From Streptomyces sp. NBC_00078 (GTDB lineage Bacteria; Actinomycetota; Actinomycetes; Streptomycetales; Streptomycetaceae): DNA of 64,000 nt. The stretch spans positions 8,866,001 through 8,930,000 of the forward strand of contig NZ_JAPELX010000001.1 of NCBI RefSeq assembly GCF_026343335.1, in the 5' to 3' direction. The translations under genes and the position numbers were made by a program. Positions 1 to 6,980 of the stretch are shown here, one piece after another; position 1 is the stretch's first letter; every line of letters starts with the position of its first letter. The notes below the pieces were generated by a model that worked only from the letters and a program-made list of their open reading frames with translations, ran no database searches and was not told where the DNA came from.

Positions 1-521
1 AGCGGAACCGCCCGCCCGAGCGCGAGCAGCGCACTGCCCGCCGGCGGCCCCACGAATCCGGACATGGCGGTCTGGGCGCCGCGCAGGCGAGAGTTGGCGC
101 GCTCCAGGAGTGCGGGGTCGCGGCCGAGCAGATCCGGCAGATAGGCCGTGGCGGCGGTGTCGAAGAAGAGTCCGCCGAGGCCGAGCAGGAAGGCGACGGA
201 AGCGAGCAGCGGAATGCTCAGCACGTCGAGCGCGGCAGCTGCCGCCGGTATCGCCAGCAGCACCGCACGCGCCACGTCCATGACCCACATCGTGCGCCGA
301 CGGTCCCAGCGGTCCACCAGCGCACCGCCGAGCACCCCGAAGAGCAGCCACGGCAGCGTCCCGGCGGCCGTGACGACGGCGAGCGCCATCGGATCCCGCG
401 TCAACGTCAACGCGATCAACGGCAGCGCGGCATGCGACACCCCGTCACCGAGCGAGGACACCGTCTGCGCAGTCCACAGCCGTCCGAACCCGGTCGGCAA
501 CTTCCGAACACCTGAGGTCAC
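1..521 (-). CDS. MFS transporter, N-terminal part (cut by window edge)
   Basis: This is the start of a major facilitator superfamily exporter, an inner-membrane proton-driven efflux protein. The reading frame opens with GTG at 521-519, overlapping the stop of the upstream regulator gene (GTGA), so the two are translationally coupled. About 173 residues are visible. They include a cytoplasmic N-terminus (MTSGVRKLPTGFGRLWTAQ), the first transmembrane helices, and the MFS loop motif between helices 2 and 3 seen as GALVDRWDRRRTMWVMD (G-x3-D-R-x2-R-R). The C-terminal part lies outside the window, so substrate and completeness are unknown. Pairing with an ArsR-type regulator suggests a drug or toxic-compound exporter induced by its substrate; that is inference. 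Confidence 0.88.
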   Translation of the reverse strand, partial: MTSGVRKLPTGFGRLWTAQTVSSLGDGVSHAALPLIALTLTRDPMALAVVTAAGTLPWLLFGVLGGALVDRWDRRRTMWVMDVARAVLLAIPAAAAALDVLSIPLLASVAFLLGLGGLFFDTAATAYLPDLLGRDPALLERANSRLRGAQTAMSGFVGPPAGSALLALGRAVP

Positions 522-1057
522 TTGGTGCCCCCCTCGGCCTGCTCGCGCGGTGCCGGGTGGAACAGTGCGAAGACGAGTGACGCGTCCGGCAGCGACGGAT
601 CGGACAGCTCCCGGTACTCGTCCGCCAGTGCCTCCAGCCGCGCCCCCAGCTGCGCGAACTGCTCCTCGGTGAGCCGCAGATGCGCCATCCGTACGTGCCG
701 CTCGCCATCCACCGGCGACGCCTCCAGGTCCGCCACCGCATGCCGCATCAGCACATCGGGCTGACCCACCCCGGGGTCCGGCAGCTGGATCGACCGTGCG
801 GCCATCGCGTAGTACCGCTCGGTGACCCCCCGCACTTTCCGTGTCCGCACCACCTTCACCAGGCCGGCCCGCTCCAGCAGTCGCACGTGATAGCTGGAAC
901 TTCCCTTCGCGAGGCCCACACGCTCGGCGATCTGCGTAATCGTCGCCGGCTCGAAGCGGAGCACGGCCATGATCCGGTGACGGGTGAGATTGGAGACGGC
1001 GCGCAGCTGTTCGTCAGTGGTGACGTGAAAGGTCTCGGGTAGATCATCGGCAGGCAT
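518..1057 (-). CDS. ArsR-type winged-helix transcriptional regulator
   Basis: Probable DNA-binding repressor of the downstream coupled MFS exporter. From the ATG at 1057 the protein is 179 residues. Residues about 15-80 form a winged helix-turn-helix (LTRHRIMAVLRFEPATITQI, then SSYHVRLLERAGLVKVVRTRK), followed by a linker and a C-terminal helix (LTEEQFAQLGARLEALADEY). This pattern is common in Streptomyces helix_turn_helix domain proteins. A TTG 36 bases upstream (1093) is also in frame, but that extension would run through a perfect inverted repeat (1065-1086), so I prefer the ATG. There is no clear ribosome site, so a leaderless transcript is possible. The ligand is unknown. No metal-binding Cys pair of the ArsR metal sensors is seen. 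Confidence 0.85.
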   Translation of the reverse strand: MPADDLPETFHVTTDEQLRAVSNLTRHRIMAVLRFEPATITQIAERVGLAKGSSSYHVRLLERAGLVKVVRTRKVRGVTERYYAMAARSIQLPDPGVGQPDVLMRHAVADLEASPVDGERHVRMAHLRLTEEQFAQLGARLEALADEYRELSDPSLPDASLVFALFHPAPREQAEGGTK

Positions 1058-1064
1058 GCGAGCA

Positions 1065-1086
1065 ATGGTCAACGATTCTTGACCAT
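1065..1086. promoter_or_regulatory. Inverted repeat, likely autoregulatory operator
   Basis: A perfect inverted repeat ATGGTCAA-N6-TTGACCAT occupies 1065-1072 and 1079-1086 and ends 7 bases before the chosen ATG of the ArsR-type gene. Its size and position fit the operator of a dimeric winged-helix repressor controlling its own gene and the coupled MFS exporter. Seen directly; the role is inferred. Confidence 0.6.
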
Positions 1087-1135
1087 TAGGCAAGGGGGTT
1101 TGGCTCGGTCTCCGAAATCGTCGGGATCGTCGGGA

Positions 1136-1420
1136 TCATCGGTTCGGCCACAGCCGCACCGTGCCGTCGAGGCCGGCGGAGGCCAGGGTCTTGCCGTCCG
1201 GGCTGAAGGCCACGCTGTCGGCGTGGCCGGCGGAGATCGTGAACACGACTCTGCGGGGGCCTGGGCCGTTGGCTCTCGCCTCCCGCATCACGAACGGGAC
1301 GGCTGCGGCACTCGCTGCGAGCGCGGCGAACAGCAGCGTGCGGCGCCGAACCTTGGCCGGGGGCTTCACCGGCGGTCGGCGGGGGTGTGGTCCTGTCCCA
1401 TGGATGGCCGCGTCGGAAGA
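1136..1420 (-). pseudogene. WD40-repeat protein remnant
   Basis: The minus-strand frame ends at 1136 after one recognisable WD40 repeat: AGHADSVAFSPDGKTLASAG, then LDGTVRLW. It is preceded by a basic stretch and a single hydrophobic segment (RRRTLLFAALAASAAAVPF), the usual layout of Streptomyces membrane-anchored WD40 proteins. Real family members carry 5-14 repeats, so almost the whole propeller is missing, and no good start is seen. I read it as a leftover 5' portion of a lost gene. Confidence 0.5.
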
Positions 1421-1547
1421 GGCGATGTTTGAGGGTTCGTTGGAATCCTTCGGCGCACATCCAGTCCTCAGGAAGGGATCAGTGCGAGCTGGGCAACGGT
1501 GCGGTGGTACATGCGGGGCCGTACGAAGGGGAGTTGGGGCGGCAGGT

Positions 1548-1664
1548 TCAGATCGGCCGGACGGCCCCGGTCGCAAGGGCGGTCGCGGCGTCCGCGCAGC
1601 CCCAGGCCAGGGTGACTCCGGCGCCGCCGCGGCCGTAGTTGTGCACCGCGCCGTAGGGTTGCGG
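1548..1664 (-). pseudogene. D-amino-acid oxidase C-terminal remnant
   Basis: Thirty-eight codons encode the C-terminal signature of D-amino-acid oxidase: GAVHNYGRGGAGVTLAWGCA, followed by DAATALATGAVRPI and a stop. The His-Asn-Tyr-Gly-x-Gly-Gly-x-Gly pattern is the family FAD/substrate fingerprint near the enzyme's end. Roughly 280 preceding residues are absent. The frame breaks exactly where the plus-strand small gene at 1667 begins, so this is a deletion relic with no enzymatic function. Confidence 0.7.
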
Positions 1665-1666
1665 CC

Positions 1667-1942
1667 ATGGCCAACGGAGTGGGGCGGCGACCCGGGGTGG
1701 ATCTGGACAGCGGCGTCGAGGACGCGACGCTGCTTGTCCTGGAATGGCTAGGCGAGCAGGGTGTAGGCGCCATGATCCGGGTCGATGCGGAGCGCATGCG
1801 TGAGGGGCAGCCGGCCTGGACATTCGCCGCCTCTGGTGGGCCCTTGGCCGGTGGTATGAGGGCTGATGGGGCCTCAGCCGCCGAGTGCATGGGCAGGGCA
1901 TTGCATGGATTGCGGGAAGCCGGGCTGGTCGTTCCCTTCTGA
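1667..1942 (+). CDS. Conserved hypothetical protein, 91 aa
   Basis: A small acidic soluble protein with normal high-GC codon use, starting ATG and ending with a C-terminal Phe. The sequence has a helix-like segment (DATLLVLEWLGEQGVGAMI) and an Ala/Glu-rich C-terminus (SAAECMGRALHGLREAGLVV). There is no signal peptide or membrane segment. It resembles short uncharacterised Streptomyces proteins, but I cannot assign a function. It abuts a D-amino-acid oxidase relic upstream and an ISAs1 relic downstream, so it may be the only intact gene in a degraded stretch. The alternative is a chance open frame; codon bias argues against that. Confidence 0.6.
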   Translation: MANGVGRRPGVDLDSGVEDATLLVLEWLGEQGVGAMIRVDAERMREGQPAWTFAASGGPLAGGMRADGASAAECMGRALHGLREAGLVVPF

Positions 1943-1962
1943 AGCCGTGTTCAGCGTCTGAC

Positions 1963-2063
1963 CTGGTCGCGTTCGGCCGTGGACGGCAAGAGCCTGCGTG
2001 GCGCGGCGAAGGCGATGGGCCGGAAGATCCGCCTGCTCGCCGCGCTGGAGCACGCTGCGGGCC
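1963..2063 (+). pseudogene. ISAs1-family transposase fragment
   Basis: The plus frame reads AVDGKSLRGAAKAMGRK then IRLLAALEHAAG. This matches the region around the first catalytic Asp of ISAs1-family DDE transposases (VDGK-[ST]-LRG ... LLAA-[ML]-[DE]-H). Only about 32 residues remain of a protein usually near 370. It joins directly to the SDR remnant, which suggests an insertion followed by deletion. Confidence 0.6.
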
Positions 2064-2400
2064 GACCGCTCCGGCCGGGTCAACTCGCGGTTGGGCATGG
2101 CCGGGACGCCGAACCAGACCATGTACTCCGCTGCCAGGGGCTGCCGCATCGCGCTCGCGCGCGGCGCCGCGCGCGAGCGGGCGGCCCGCAACATCCGGGT
2201 CAACGTCGTGGCGCCCGGCCTGACCGTGACAGCGGTGATCGGGGCGGCCTTCCAGCGGCGCCCCGATCCCGCGGCCTGCCGGCGCACGGGGGCGGAGACC
2301 ATCCCGATCGGCCGCCTCGCCACTCCCGAAGAGGCCGCAGACGCGGTGCTCTTCCTCGCCTGCCCGGAGTCGTCGTACAACACCGGCGCCGTCCTGCCCG
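2064..2400 (+). pseudogene. Short-chain dehydrogenase remnant, interrupted by IS256-type element
   Basis: The plus frame carries the C-terminal half of a classical SDR (FabG-like). It shows NQTMYSAARGCRIALARGAA with the Y-x3-K region altered to Y-x3-R, then NIRVNVVAPGL, then IGRLATPEEAADAVLFLACP and NTGAVLP. The Rossmann half is missing upstream, where it joins an ISAs1 fragment. The frame stops at 2400, where the mobile element's terminal repeat begins. The missing last residues resume in frame at 4622 beyond the element. It is non-functional because of both the 5' loss and the interruption. Confidence 0.75.
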
Positions 2401-2425
2401 GAGTAATAGTCAAGACCTGTGGATC
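2392..2425. repeat. Left target duplication plus left terminal inverted repeat
   Basis: TCCTGCCCG (2392-2400) is the left copy of a 9-bp target-site duplication (8 bp if counted conservatively). The 25-bp left terminal repeat follows at 2401-2425, beginning GAGTAATAGTC and ending CCTGTGGATC. It matches the right end in 21 of 25 positions when inverted. Confidence 0.8.
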
Positions 2426-2442
2426 AAGTTCTTAAGAGCTGG

Positions 2443-3174
2443 TCAGGCGTTCGTGGGTGATAGGTGGTCGGGGAGGTCGGTGAGCCGTTCGATGCGGAGC
2501 AGCGTTTCGTCTGCCGTCGGCGATGGTCCACCGGTGATGAAGTCGATGCCGCGGTCCAGCCAGATGCCAGTGAGCCCGGCGAGGGCGGCTGCGTTCACGT
2601 CGCTTTCCAACATGTCGCCCACGTTGATCGCCTGCGCGGGGTCAGTCCGCATCCGCCGGCAGGCGGTGGCGTAGGCGACGGGCTTGGCCGCACCGAGCTC
2701 GGTTGGGGTCAGGACGGCTTCGAAGTATCCGAGGAGGCCGAAGCGGGCGAGCTTGGCGCGCTGCTGCTCGGGGTCCCCGTTGGTGAGAACAGCCAGACGC
2801 GGTCCTCGGGGAAGCCGTTTCAGGGTCTCCAGGCATGGCTGGACATCGGGATAGCACCGCCAGGACTCCTCGAACACGGTGAGGTAGCGCTCGGCGATCC
2901 AGGCGTCCAGAAGGCCGGGATCCTCAGGAACCGGCTCGCCGAGCATGGGCAGGAAGGAACGGAGCCTGCGTCGGTGGTGCTCAGCGAAGGAGCACTGACC
3001 GGCCAGGTATTCCCGCATGTGCCGCCCCTCCAGCGTCCACCACAGCGTCACCAGCTCGTCCGGTGGAGCCGTCGCGTTCGGCGCGGCCTGGACGATCTGG
3101 CCGATCGTTTCCAAGACTGCGCCTCGATGATCGACCAGGGTGCCGTCCAGATCGAAGAAAACCACATCTGCCAT
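2443..3174 (-). CDS. HAD-superfamily hydrolase (passenger gene of the IS element)
   Basis: A predicted cytosolic phosphatase of haloacid-dehalogenase subfamily IA, 243 residues, full length for the family. Motif I is FFDLDGTLVD near residue 6 (nucleophile and acid/base Asp). Motif II is LAVLTNGD near residue 127. The motif III Lys is in ELGAAKPVAYATACRRM. Motif IV is INVGDMLESDVNAA near residue 188. A helical cap lies between motifs I and II. Overall it resembles YjjG/phosphoglycolate-phosphatase-like proteins; the substrate cannot be read. It sits 17 bases inside the left terminal repeat of the element, in the same orientation as the transposase, and its stop is only 42 bases from the element end. 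No strong ribosome site is visible, so its expression is uncertain. Confidence 0.88.
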   Translation of the reverse strand: MADVVFFDLDGTLVDHRGAVLETIGQIVQAAPNATAPPDELVTLWWTLEGRHMREYLAGQCSFAEHHRRRLRSFLPMLGEPVPEDPGLLDAWIAERYLTVFEESWRCYPDVQPCLETLKRLPRGPRLAVLTNGDPEQQRAKLARFGLLGYFEAVLTPTELGAAKPVAYATACRRMRTDPAQAINVGDMLESDVNAAALAGLTGIWLDRGIDFITGGPSPTADETLLRIERLTDLPDHLSPTNA

Positions 3175-3245
3175 AGGAGGATCATCTCGTAGTGAACCGC
3201 GTGGCTCGACCCGCCATTGTCAATTCCTGCAGATCATGGGGTAGT

Positions 3246-4499
3246 TCAGGCAGCGTGAGGTTCGGGGCGTTCGACGAGTTGACCGCGTTCGAAGCGGGCT
3301 CCGGCGCGGACGAGGGCGACGAGGTGGGGTGCGTTCACCGCCCGCCACCGTTGTTGGGCGGACTCGACGAGCTTGAAGACCATGGCCAGGGCGGCAGCCG
3401 CGCTGCCGGCACCGCGGGTGACCTTGGTCCGCAGCCGGACCGTCGCGAAGGTCGACTCGATCGGGTTCGTGGTGCGCAAGTGGATCCAGTGCTCGGCGGG
3501 GAAGTCGTAGAACGCCAGTAGTTCCTCGACGTCGTCGGTGATCTTCTTCACGGCCTTGGGGAACTTCGCGCCGTACGCCTTCTCGAACGCCGTGACGGCC
3601 TTGAGCGCGTGGTCGCGGTCCTCGGCGTTGTAGATCTCCTGCAGGGCCTTCTTCGCGCCGGGCTGGGCGGACTTCGGCAGGGCGTTCGCAACATTGACGA
3701 TCTTGTGAACCCAGCACCTTTGATGACGGGCCTCGGGGAAGACCTCCGAGAGGGCCTTCCAGAAGCCGAGTGCGCCGTCGCCGACCGCGAGGACCGGGGC
3801 GCGCATGCCCCTGCGTTGGCAGTCGCGCAGGAGATCCGCCCACGAGTCGGCGGATTCACGGTAGCCGTCGCTCATGGCGATCAGCTCTTTGGTGCCGTCC
3901 GCGCGCACGCCCATCAGCACGAGCACGCACGACTTTGCCTCGCGTAGGCGGATCCGCAGGTGGATGCCGTCGGCCCAGACATAGACGTAGTCGCTGCCCG
4001 ACAGGTCGCGTTCGCCGAATGCCTGGTGATCGGCCTGCCACTGGGCCGTCAGCCGAGTCACGGTCGCCGGCGAGAGCCCGGCCGTGGAGCCGAGAAACTG
4101 CTCCAGTGCGGGCACGAAGTCCCCCGACGACAGGCCGTGCAGGTAAAGCAAGGGCAGCACCTCGCTGATCTTCGGTGACTTGCGGCACCACGGCGGCAGG
4201 ATCGCCGAGCAGAACCGCTTGCGCTCACCGGTCGCCTCGTCGATGCGCTTGTCGTTCACCCGCGGGGCCTTCACCTCGACCGCGCCGGCCGCGGTCGTGA
4301 CCGACCTGGGCTGGTGGTAGCCGTTGCGCACCGCCAGACGGTGGCCCTTCTTATCGCGCTGATCGGCCAAATCGGCTATGTAGGCGTCGACTTCGGCCTC
4401 CAGGGCGGCGGCGAGCATCCGCCGTGCGCCCTCACGGACGATGTCGTCGATCAGGGAGCCGGTCTCGGTCGTTCCATCGGCATTCACTACGCTCAGCAC
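3246..4499 (-). CDS. IS256-family transposase
   Basis: A DDE transposase (417 residues, GTG start) that would cut and join the ends of the surrounding element. The family hallmarks are in order. There is an N-terminal DNA-binding part (GARRMLAAALEAEVDAYIA, NGYHQPRSV). The first catalytic Asp is in YVYVWADGIHLR near residue 175, the second in VGDGALGFWKAL near 240, then RCWVHKIVNV. The catalytic Glu is in NPIESTFATVRLRTK near 345. Length is normal (about 400). The frame is intact, so the element may still be active. A GTG twelve bases downstream is an alternative start. An inverted repeat pair directly upstream (4500-4576) may be part of its promoter. Confidence 0.93.
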   Translation of the reverse strand: MLSVVNADGTTETGSLIDDIVREGARRMLAAALEAEVDAYIADLADQRDKKGHRLAVRNGYHQPRSVTTAAGAVEVKAPRVNDKRIDEATGERKRFCSAILPPWCRKSPKISEVLPLLYLHGLSSGDFVPALEQFLGSTAGLSPATVTRLTAQWQADHQAFGERDLSGSDYVYVWADGIHLRIRLREAKSCVLVLMGVRADGTKELIAMSDGYRESADSWADLLRDCQRRGMRAPVLAVGDGALGFWKALSEVFPEARHQRCWVHKIVNVANALPKSAQPGAKKALQEIYNAEDRDHALKAVTAFEKAYGAKFPKAVKKITDDVEELLAFYDFPAEHWIHLRTTNPIESTFATVRLRTKVTRGAGSAAAALAMVFKLVESAQQRWRAVNAPHLVALVRAGARFERGQLVERPEPHAA

Positions 4500-4576
4500 G
4501 GGCGTGCCTTCCCGACCGACGGTGCAACGTCGGCCTACTCGATGACCAGAAGTCGATCACTCGGGAAGGTACGCCC
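4500..4576. promoter_or_regulatory. Nested inverted repeats upstream of the transposase
   Basis: GGGCGTGCCTTCCCGA (4500-4515) and TCGGGAAGGTACGCCC (4561-4576) are inverted copies matching at 15 of 16 positions. Between them is a smaller palindrome CCGACG-N6-CGTCGG (4514-4531). They abut the GTG start of the transposase, so they could form an mRNA hairpin limiting transposase translation or a subterminal transposase-binding site. Role inferred. Confidence 0.5.
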
Positions 4577-4596
4577 TTCGCGTCCAACCCGAGGCC

Positions 4597-4630
4597 GATC
4601 CACAGGTCATGAGCATTGCTCTCCTGCCCG
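4597..4630. repeat. Right terminal inverted repeat plus right target duplication
   Basis: The right terminal repeat occupies 4597-4621 (GATCCACAGGTC ... ATTGCTC), inverted relative to 2401-2425. TCCTGCCCG at 4622-4630 is the right copy of the target duplication. Confidence 0.8.
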
Positions 4631-4656
4631 TGGACGTAGGCCATAGGGCGTTCTGA
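4622..4656 (+). pseudogene. Severed 3' end of the SDR gene
   Basis: In frame with the remnant at 2064-2400, this piece reads LPVDVGHRAF then stop, which is a normal SDR C-terminus. It lies directly after the element's right end and within the target duplication, which is the key proof of the insertion. Confidence 0.75.
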
Positions 4657-4891
4657 AGGCGCACCCGGTGTGGCGACACGCGGGCAGTGCGATATCGACG
4701 AGATCTGACAGCGGCCGGCTCGCCGGACCGATGCCCGCGTCTTGCGAGCGAAGCCGCACTCGTTCACATGCAAGGAGTCCTGCGGCAGGTCACCAGCCCC
4801 TTCGTTGACCCCGGCGACAGCGCTTCCGGGCGCCGCGGTGTGGGGGAGCAATCCGCTGTTCCTTCAAGTGTGGCGTCCGTAGGGTTTCTGC

Positions 4892-5260
4892 ATGGCGGAT
4901 GACGAGTGGGAACAGGCCGTGCAAGCAGCAATTGCAGGCGAGATGCGGCTTCTCGATCCGGAGGTGCGAGCTTCCCCGGCCCGGGTCCTTGAGATCCTGG
5001 ATCCGGAGTTCACCGAGATCGGCGCTTCCGGACGCAGGTGGGATGTGGAGTCGATCCTCACTGTGACGAGCAGCGGGAGTATCTCGAAGGAGTCCCCGGT
5101 CAAGGTCGGCGAACTGTCCGGAGCCGTGGTTGCCCCCGGGGTCGTTCACGTGACGTACCTCGCGGACAACCAAGGCCGTCGAGTACGGAGGAGTTCCGTG
5201 TGGCGGCTGACGGAGACGGGCTGGCGAATGTACTTCCACCAAGGCACTTTGGCCGGTTGA
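4892..5260 (+). CDS. DUF4440/NTF2-like fold protein
   Basis: A 122-residue soluble protein with the cone-shaped NTF2-like fold typical of DUF4440. It shows an N-terminal helix pair (EWEQAVQAAIAGEMRLLDPE), a short helix ending EILDPEFTEIGASGRRWD, then strands ending SSVWRLTETGWRMYFHQGT. These conserved W-R and Y/F-H-Q-G-T endings are characteristic. Members occur as small stand-alone enzymes or ligand binders; no catalytic role can be assigned. It is a full-length single gene with no coupled neighbour. The region before it (4657-4891) holds no other recognisable gene. Confidence 0.8.
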   Translation: MADDEWEQAVQAAIAGEMRLLDPEVRASPARVLEILDPEFTEIGASGRRWDVESILTVTSSGSISKESPVKVGELSGAVVAPGVVHVTYLADNQGRRVRRSSVWRLTETGWRMYFHQGTLAG

Positions 5261-5349
5261 TTCTGCGGGCCGCCACGGCCGAGGCCAGGGAAGGGCTGGC
5301 GAGGCCGTGGACCAGGGCAATGGCCAGGGCCTCTTCGGCCGCTGGCCTG

Positions 5350-5508
5350 GGGTCCTTTCCGGGTGAGCCTGCGGGGCATCAGGGTAATGAGTGGCCAGGT
5401 CAGGTGGGCTTCCGAGTGCTGAGGAAGTCGCTCGTAGTCGCGGACATCGCGTCGCCACTCCATGAGCCGGCCCAACGTTCGTTCGACCTTCCAATGTCGG
5501 GGCGTCAC
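5350..5508 (-). pseudogene. IS5-family transposase C-terminal fragment
   Basis: The minus frame reads RHWKVERTLGRLMEWRRDVR, then DYERLPQHSEAHLTWPLITL, then MPRRLTR. This is the C-terminal block of IS5-type transposases, including the catalytic Glu region (W-x-V-E-R-T). The rest of the transposase is absent. It lies 9 bases from the stop of the FAD monooxygenase. The bases between this and 5260 show no further recognisable coding. Confidence 0.7.
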
Positions 5509-5517
5509 TCAGCGCCG

Positions 5518-6948
5518 TCAACGGGCGTCGCGCGACTCCTCCATGGCCTTCCTGAGGCGTTCAAGGATCTGCCGTTCCGACGGTTGCAGGGGTGGCTCGC
5601 TGATCCGGGGGAGGAAAGACCCGTTCAAGGCGGCCAGCAGGACTGCTGGGCGCATCACCCGTGACGGGCGGGCCTTGAGGCTGGTGATGTCCCAAAGTGC
5701 TGCCGCAGCGTTGAATGAGCCGGTCGCAGCGCGTGTCAGCCGACGTGCATACGCGGCCGTGAGACGGTCGGCGGCCGTAGGCTTGGCGCCGCGTACATCG
5801 GGATAGAGGACGTCCATCGCAACTGCGGTGGACCATGCTGTGTCGACGTGACGGACCGCTCTACGAAGAACGCGACGGGAGAGGCCAGGGCCTGCCAGGC
5901 CGCCCTGTTGCAGCGCTCGCCAGAGGTCGTGGGCGCCAAGGGCGGCCACGGACATACCCTGCCCGTAGGCTGGGTTGAAGGTCGCCAATGCGTCGCCCAG
6001 CACCAGGAACCGCTCGGGCCACTGCGGAGATTTCTCGAAGTGGCGGCGGATGTTGCTGGTGCTGCGGCTGATTACCACATCGGTGAGGGGTTCGGCGCCG
6101 GCGATGAGGTGACCGACGATCGGGTGCGGCAGGCTGAGCGCGTACTCCAGGAAGCCCTGAGGGTCGCTTGGCGGCTCACCGCCTCTGGTGCCGCCCGCGC
6201 TGACCATCCAACGGTTGCCCTCGATCGGCAGCACCATGGCGCTCCTGCCGGGCCGTCCGCTGTAGGGGTTCGCCTGGACCAGGGTCAGCGGGAACGACTC
6301 GGCACCTGCGGGAGTGCGGTAGATACGGGTTGCGTTGGTGAGGCCGGAGTCGATTTTCCTCTCTTCCACGCCGCTGACGCCTACCTCCTCGAGCCAGCGG
6401 ACGCTGCGGGAACCTCGTCCGCTTGTGTCGATGACGAAGTCCGCTTCCACCTCGCCGCCGAGGGTGGAGTCGGCCCCGCTGATGCGGACACCAGTAATGC
6501 GCTGTCCGTTTCCGATCAGTCCTTCCACCGCGGCCTGATGGATCGACACCTTGGTCGTCTGTTCCATCAAGGTCTCGCGGATGACCCAGTCCAGCAGGGC
6601 GCGGGTACAGGTGATCATGCGCGTACCGTTCGACCTGTACCGGCGGAACCAGCCGGCGTCCGGCGTGAAGGTCAGCATGCCGTTGCCCATGGAGATCTCG
6701 TGGGCTCCTGCCTCGAAGAGGCGCTCACGGACACTCTCGGTGAAGAGCCACTCCATGGCCGACAACCCTCCGGCCATGAGGAGGTGGGCATGCTGGCCCT
6801 GGGGAACCCCTTTGCGGTTCTCGGGCCCGTCAGGAAGCACGTCCTTGTCGAGTAGAAGGACTTCCGCCTCGGGAACGGCCCGGGACACCGCCGCTGCGGC
6901 GAGCAGCCCGGCTATGCCTGCTCCGATCACGACGGCTCTCTGCGACAC
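5518..6948 (-). CDS. FAD-dependent monooxygenase
   Basis: A 476-residue flavoprotein of the squalene/phenol-hydroxylase type. The N-terminal Rossmann motif is VVIGAGIAGLLAAAAVSRAV (residues 5-24). A second FAD element, DFVIDTSGRGSRSVRWLEEV, is near 165-185. The late FAD motif FLVLGDALATFNPAYGQGM near 330 places the flavin ring. A QGQHAHLLMAGG stretch near 50 is typical of this branch. The protein is probably cytosolic, with NAD(P)H and oxygen as co-substrates and an unknown organic substrate. It is the last gene of a four-gene minus-strand operon, 32 bases after a membrane protein. Its presence with two 7TM-like proteins and a metallopeptidase suggests modification of a lipid or membrane-associated compound; this is inference. 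Confidence 0.88.
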   Translation of the reverse strand: MSQRAVVIGAGIAGLLAAAAVSRAVPEAEVLLLDKDVLPDGPENRKGVPQGQHAHLLMAGGLSAMEWLFTESVRERLFEAGAHEISMGNGMLTFTPDAGWFRRYRSNGTRMITCTRALLDWVIRETLMEQTTKVSIHQAAVEGLIGNGQRITGVRISGADSTLGGEVEADFVIDTSGRGSRSVRWLEEVGVSGVEERKIDSGLTNATRIYRTPAGAESFPLTLVQANPYSGRPGRSAMVLPIEGNRWMVSAGGTRGGEPPSDPQGFLEYALSLPHPIVGHLIAGAEPLTDVVISRSTSNIRRHFEKSPQWPERFLVLGDALATFNPAYGQGMSVAALGAHDLWRALQQGGLAGPGLSRRVLRRAVRHVDTAWSTAVAMDVLYPDVRGAKPTAADRLTAAYARRLTRAATGSFNAAAALWDITSLKARPSRVMRPAVLLAALNGSFLPRISEPPLQPSERQILERLRKAMEESRDAR

Positions 6949-6980
6949 TGGTTCTCCTTGTTGCTGTACGTGTGACGTCT

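Larger units (their letters stand above)
2401..4621. mobile_element. IS256-type insertion element carrying a HAD-hydrolase passenger gene
   Basis: The element is 2,221 bp. Its bounds are set by 25-bp imperfect inverted repeats (2401-2425 and 4597-4621, 21/25 identity) and by a direct repeat TCCTGCCCG on both sides (2392-2400 and 4622-4630). Removing it and one repeat copy restores a continuous SDR C-terminus (GAVLPVDVGHRAF, stop). An 8-9 bp duplication and about 25-bp terminal repeats are normal for IS256. The element is unusual because it holds a second complete gene, a HAD hydrolase, between the left end and the transposase. Ordinary IS256 members are about 1.3 kb with transposase only. An alternative is a nested or rearranged insertion, but no second pair of ends is visible between the two genes. 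Confidence 0.8.

Noticed and set aside
3190..3245. Possible inner IS256 end between the HAD gene and the transposase
   Set aside because: Only partial resemblance to the terminal repeat in one orientation and no second target duplication; the outer ends explain the structure better.
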